64,000 nt of DNA, from assembly GCA_030041495.1 (NCBI GenBank), contig JASHNT010000107.1, forward strand, positions 62,001 to 126,000, given 5' to 3'. Numbering within the stretch: position 1 is the first letter of the stretch; each line of letters starts with the position of its first letter. This document shows positions 61,153 to 64,000 of this stretch, piece by piece. Origin of the DNA: Bryobacteraceae bacterium (lineage in GTDB: Bacteria; Acidobacteriota; Terriglobia; Bryobacterales; Bryobacteraceae). Below the pieces are notes generated by a model. That model had not been told where the DNA came from, ran no database searches, and saw nothing but the letters and a program-made list of their open reading frames with translations. A program made the translations under genes and the position numbers.

Positions 61153-61968
61153 ATGTACAAGGAAAAGTCACCTGGCCGGTCCCCCACACTCATTGTGTTC
61201 GCCGCAATGCTTGCCTGGTTTGCGAGCGCCAGTTGGGCGAGCTCGAGTTCATGCACCACTTCAGGGAACTCCGGATGCGCCAGCGTCGATGCAGACTTCA
61301 GCGCCCTCTCCGTCATTGTTCCGGCTAACAACGATTTCAATTCGAGCGGCGTGGGCACGAACTACCTGTACAACCCCACGATCGCAGATCAGGGCGGCTC
61401 GGGCTGGGAGTTCAACTCAGTGGGGACCGCTGGCGGCGGATCCAATGACAACGGCGCGCTGATCTACGGCTCGCAGTGGTACGCCGCAACCCCGCCCGGA
61501 GGCCCTGACGTTGCCGGGCTGCAGCAGTTTTCCGGGTCTACACAGGAAGCCTCCATTTCACAGGAAGTGAGCGGATTCAACGTAGGCTCGCTCTACGACG
61601 TCAACTTCTATATTGCTCAGCGCGACGATTCATTCTTCGGCGCCGAGCCCGGTGACGCCATCGAGGTTGTGCTGGGAGGGCAGATTCTCGGAACCTATAC
61701 CCCCAAGACCACGACATGGACTCCAATCACCACGGGATTGGTGCAGGCTACATCCACTAGCATGGACCTCCAATTCGTCTCAACCTCCACCGGGCTGCTT
61801 TCGACTCCGGAAGTGGACGCGCTGTTCGACGACGTTACCATCGACGATCCGGATGCAGTGCCCGAGCCGTCGAGCCTTACGCTAGCCGGCGGCGCACTGA
61901 TGCTTTTCGTGGGGTTGCGAAAAGTTCTCGGAAAGCGTGCGCCTGCGGGCAATCTCACTCGGGCCTAA
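61153..61968 (+). CDS. PEP-CTERM sorting domain protein
   Basis: A 271-residue exported protein. A signal peptide (TLIVFAAMLAWFASASWA) is followed by a Gly/Ser/Asn-rich beta domain with one Cys pair (SSCTTSGNSGCAS). The C-terminus is DAVPEPSSLTLAGGALMLFVGLRKVLGKRAPAG, a canonical PEP-CTERM signal: VPEPSS, a hydrophobic helix and a basic tail. Exosortase would cut at the PEP. The ATG at 61153 was chosen because the basic YKEKS start precedes the signal helix. A stem CCGGCT/AGCCGG (61123-61128, 61138-61143) lies in the leader. Function unknown. Confidence 0.86.
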   Translation: MYKEKSPGRSPTLIVFAAMLAWFASASWASSSSCTTSGNSGCASVDADFSALSVIVPANNDFNSSGVGTNYLYNPTIADQGGSGWEFNSVGTAGGGSNDNGALIYGSQWYAATPPGGPDVAGLQQFSGSTQEASISQEVSGFNVGSLYDVNFYIAQRDDSFFGAEPGDAIEVVLGGQILGTYTPKTTTWTPITTGLVQATSTSMDLQFVSTSTGLLSTPEVDALFDDVTIDDPDAVPEPSSLTLAGGALMLFVGLRKVLGKRAPAGNLTRA

Positions 61969-62029
61969 ATATAGTACTACTTGGTTAAGACAAGAATCTG
62001 TGCTAGCCTGCTAGAGTCCAAGGACAACC

Positions 62030-64000
62030 ATGGCCTCGCCCCCGAGAGGCTTGGTGTTTGTCCTCACGATGGTGGCGTGGTTGACGGCTTCCATCCACAC
62101 CGGATCGCCAAGTTCCGGTTGGTGGGGAACAACCGAAGCAATCGCGCTTCGCCAAGCCGTTAAGAAATCTAGAGCTCAAGGTGATTTTGCGGCGGTCGAG
62201 GGCGTTTACCGCCGCCTCGCTGAACTTGCAGCGCGACATCATGATCCACTAGCCCGCGCGTGGGCGCTCGAGGGCGCCGGTGGCGCGAGCTTTGCCAGCT
62301 TTGACTACCGCGGCGCGTTAGACGCGTATCTCCAGGCGAGAAGCTTTGCGGAACAAGCCCGCGACCGGCGGTCTTTGGGCGCCATCGATGCTGATCTGGC
62401 CAGCCTGTACCAACAAACCGGCGACCTGGATTCCGCCATCCGCTCGGCCGACGAGGCCCGCCTAATCACTGCGGGACTGAGCGATGTCTACTACCGGCCG
62501 CAGCTCCTACTGTTACTGGGCCGGCTGCGTGGAGGAGCTGACGCAATCGAGCTCTACCGGGAAGGCATTGCCGCGGCTCACCAGGCCAGCGCGCGAGATC
62601 CCATCCAACCGGCGGTGGAAGCCAGCGGTTGGGATGCGCTCTGCGAGGCTTTGCTCGCCGCGGGTGACGTGCAAGGCGCGGAGGCCGCGGAACAAAGGGC
62701 CCTCGTGCTGCGCCAAGCTCCGGACAATGGCGCTCTAGGGTTTTCAGACGGGCTGCTCGGAGCAGTGCGCTTGGAGCAAGCTGAGCAGACTTCTCCCGGT
62801 CCGGTGCGCGAGAGGCTTCTGGCCGAGGCTCAGGAGCTCACACAGCGAGCCAGGCGGCAGAAACACAGGCCGCCGGAAGCGCGCCTGGACGACCAACTTG
62901 GGAGGATCCTGCTGGATCAGAGGCGGACTCCGGAAGCGCTCAGGGTTCTGGAGCGGGCAGTGACTGAGGCGCAGCACTGGCGGCTGGGCGTCGCTCCCGC
63001 ACTGACGTCTTTGGACGCGGCAGCCAACCAGCTCCAGGTTCGGATCTTCGACCGGTTCGTGGATCGGGCGGCGGATTACGGCCTTCGATTCCACGATCAA
63101 CGGTGGGTGGAAGAGAGCCTGGAAGCCACCGAACTCAATCGCGCGCAGAATCTGCGGGATAGTGGGGAGAATGCGCCACAACGGACGCTTCCGGTGGAGT
63201 ATTGGGAAGTTTTGGGGCAGTTGGAAGCGGAGGAAACCAGATCTCAGACCGACTCCGCCGTCAGCGTCCGGTCCAGCCGTCTCAGATTGAAACTTACAGA
63301 ATTGGAAGCCAAAGCAGGGCTACGGTACTTCCCTACTATTGCCGAGAATTTCCCGAGTCACGATTCACTTAATCATTTTCAGAAGAGTCTTAGGGATTCC
63401 GACCTCCTGTTGAGCTTCGCTCTAGGCGCGGAGGAGTCCTGGCTTTGGGCGGTGACCCGGGACACTCTACGAGTCTACCGTTTACCGCCGGCGGAGGAGA
63501 TTGTTGGCACGGTTCGGGCCTTTCGGCAAGCGGTGGAAGAGGGCAGGGCAGGGTTCGAAGATTGGGGCGGGCAGCTCTACCGGATGTTGTTCGGACAGTT
63601 GCGGAAGGACGAGAGATCCAAGGTTTTCTGGCAATTGTCGGTAGAGGATGCGCTGCTGGAAGTTCCTTTTGCCGCTCTGGTGATCGAAAACGAGGACCCC
63701 GGACACGGAAGCGCCAAACGCAGGGAAGGGAGCGGCCAAATCGTGTTCCTGGCCGAGCGGCATTCGCTACAAGTGAAGGCGGGGGCATTGCTGCCAGGCA
63801 GAGCTCCCCAGACGCCTCCCAGCGGCTTCGTCTCGGTGGGTGACCCAATATACAACGTTGCTGATGAGCGCTGGACGGCCAAGGGTTCCAGGTTCGTCGC
63901 CGGGTGGCTGCCGAATTACTTCCGGCAAGACGCAGAGAGCCAGCTCAATCGTCTGCCAGGCACACGCCGGGAAGTGGAAGCGAGTGCCGCAGCCTGGGAC
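62030..64000 (+). CDS. TPR-CHAT protein, caspase-like (5' part, runs off the window)
   Basis: An open frame of 657 codons runs to the last base. A short hydrophobic N-terminus (GLVFVLTMVAWLTASIH) suggests export or anchoring. Residues about 30-350 are helical repeats of TPR type (DYRGALDAYLQARSFAEQ, GDLDSAIRSADEARLI, GDVQGAEAAEQRALVL). From about 450 comes the CHAT beginning: SDLLLSFALGAEESWLWAVTRDTL and YRMLFGQLRKDE, then LPGTRREVEASAAAW near the end, the usual segment before the catalytic His and Cys. Those residues lie beyond the window. AAGGA precedes the ATG. Function in protein cleavage or signalling is inferred. Confidence 0.85.
   Translation, partial: MASPPRGLVFVLTMVAWLTASIHTGSPSSGWWGTTEAIALRQAVKKSRAQGDFAAVEGVYRRLAELAARHHDPLARAWALEGAGGASFASFDYRGALDAYLQARSFAEQARDRRSLGAIDADLASLYQQTGDLDSAIRSADEARLITAGLSDVYYRPQLLLLLGRLRGGADAIELYREGIAAAHQASARDPIQPAVEASGWDALCEALLAAGDVQGAEAAEQRALVLRQAPDNGALGFSDGLLGAVRLEQAEQTSPGPVRERLLAEAQELTQRARRQKHRPPEARLDDQLGRILLDQRRTPEALRVLERAVTEAQHWRLGVAPALTSLDAAANQLQVRIFDRFVDRAADYGLRFHDQRWVEESLEATELNRAQNLRDSGENAPQRTLPVEYWEVLGQLEAEETRSQTDSAVSVRSSRLRLKLTELEAKAGLRYFPTIAENFPSHDSLNHFQKSLRDSDLLLSFALGAEESWLWAVTRDTLRVYRLPPAEEIVGTVRAFRQAVEEGRAGFEDWGGQLYRMLFGQLRKDERSKVFWQLSVEDALLEVPFAALVIENEDPGHGSAKRREGSGQIVFLAERHSLQVKAGALLPGRAPQTPPSGFVSVGDPIYNVADERWTAKGSRFVAGWLPNYFRQDAESQLNRLPGTRREVEASAAAWD

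Overview
The window looks like a chromosomal segment of a soil-type Acidobacteriota, most likely a Solibacter/Bryobacter-like lineage. The evidence is a GC-rich genome with several lineage-typical families: an Oar-like TonB-dependent receptor with an N-terminal carboxypeptidase-regulatory domain, a VWFA-related acidobacterial protein, a relic of a TIGR03437-type protein, a relic of an orphan FtsX/MacB-like permease, PEP-CTERM proteins, CHRD and PQQ proteins, and a TPR-CHAT protein. The assignment rests on recognised families, not on a database search. I saw no tRNA, rRNA or CRISPR array.

Layout. 1-5.6 kb: end of leuC, leuD, a glycosyltransferase, infC, a small secreted protein and an NtrB/NtrC-like two-component pair. 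5.6-12.5 kb: malate dehydrogenase, a large TonB-dependent receptor, an aromatic-acid-type MFS transporter and thioredoxin reductase. 12.5-18 kb: a DUF433/DUF5615 toxin-antitoxin locus whose toxin gene is frameshifted, feoAB for ferrous iron uptake, a tRNA CCA-adding enzyme and a radical SAM protein. 18-25.8 kb: three secreted proteins with Gly/Arg-rich linkers (VWA, PEBP, PQQ sugar dehydrogenase), a small secreted beta-sandwich protein, an ECF sigma/anti-sigma pair, a GAF protein, a YCF48-like protein and bactofilin. 25.8-32.3 kb: a TIGR03437 relic, cysC, a ROK kinase, two paralogous small membrane proteins, an alpha/beta hydrolase, and groES-groEL with a CIRCE-like operator and a clear terminator. 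32.3-38.2 kb: a tightly packed Uma2-tsaE-nnr-K+ channel operon, three small proteins of unknown function and a quinone oxidoreductase. 38.2-43.4 kb: a flagellar block (DUF2802-like, fliN, fliA, flhF, flhA) with overlapping stops and starts.

43.5-46.9 kb holds a compact three-gene envelope cassette: a 71-residue membrane peptide, a methyltransferase with a kinase-like N-terminus, and a membrane AlkP/sulfatase-fold protein. 47-52.2 kb holds gatB coupled to an ABC ATPase, a DnaJ protein with a beta-rich N-terminus, a DUF4159 protein, a MmcQ-like protein and a PEP-CTERM-like protein. 52.4-56.7 kb holds two tandem membrane/spermidine-synthase-like proteins. 56.7-57.8 kb is a small decayed islet: the 3' scrap of an ABC permease, a 5'-truncated frameshifted gene and a HEPN-like gene. 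57.8-64 kb holds a cytochrome c-PQQ dehydrogenase with an upstream CHRD protein, an FmdB zinc ribbon, a PEP-CTERM protein and the first 657 codons of a TPR-CHAT protein cut by the window end.

A recurring feature is a -10-like hexamer only 6-9 nt before the start codon of many first genes, which suggests frequent leaderless transcripts. The most interesting accessory pieces are the three-gene envelope cassette, the Gly/Arg-rich secreted proteins with their palindromic direct repeats, the HEPN-like islet and the TPR-CHAT gene.
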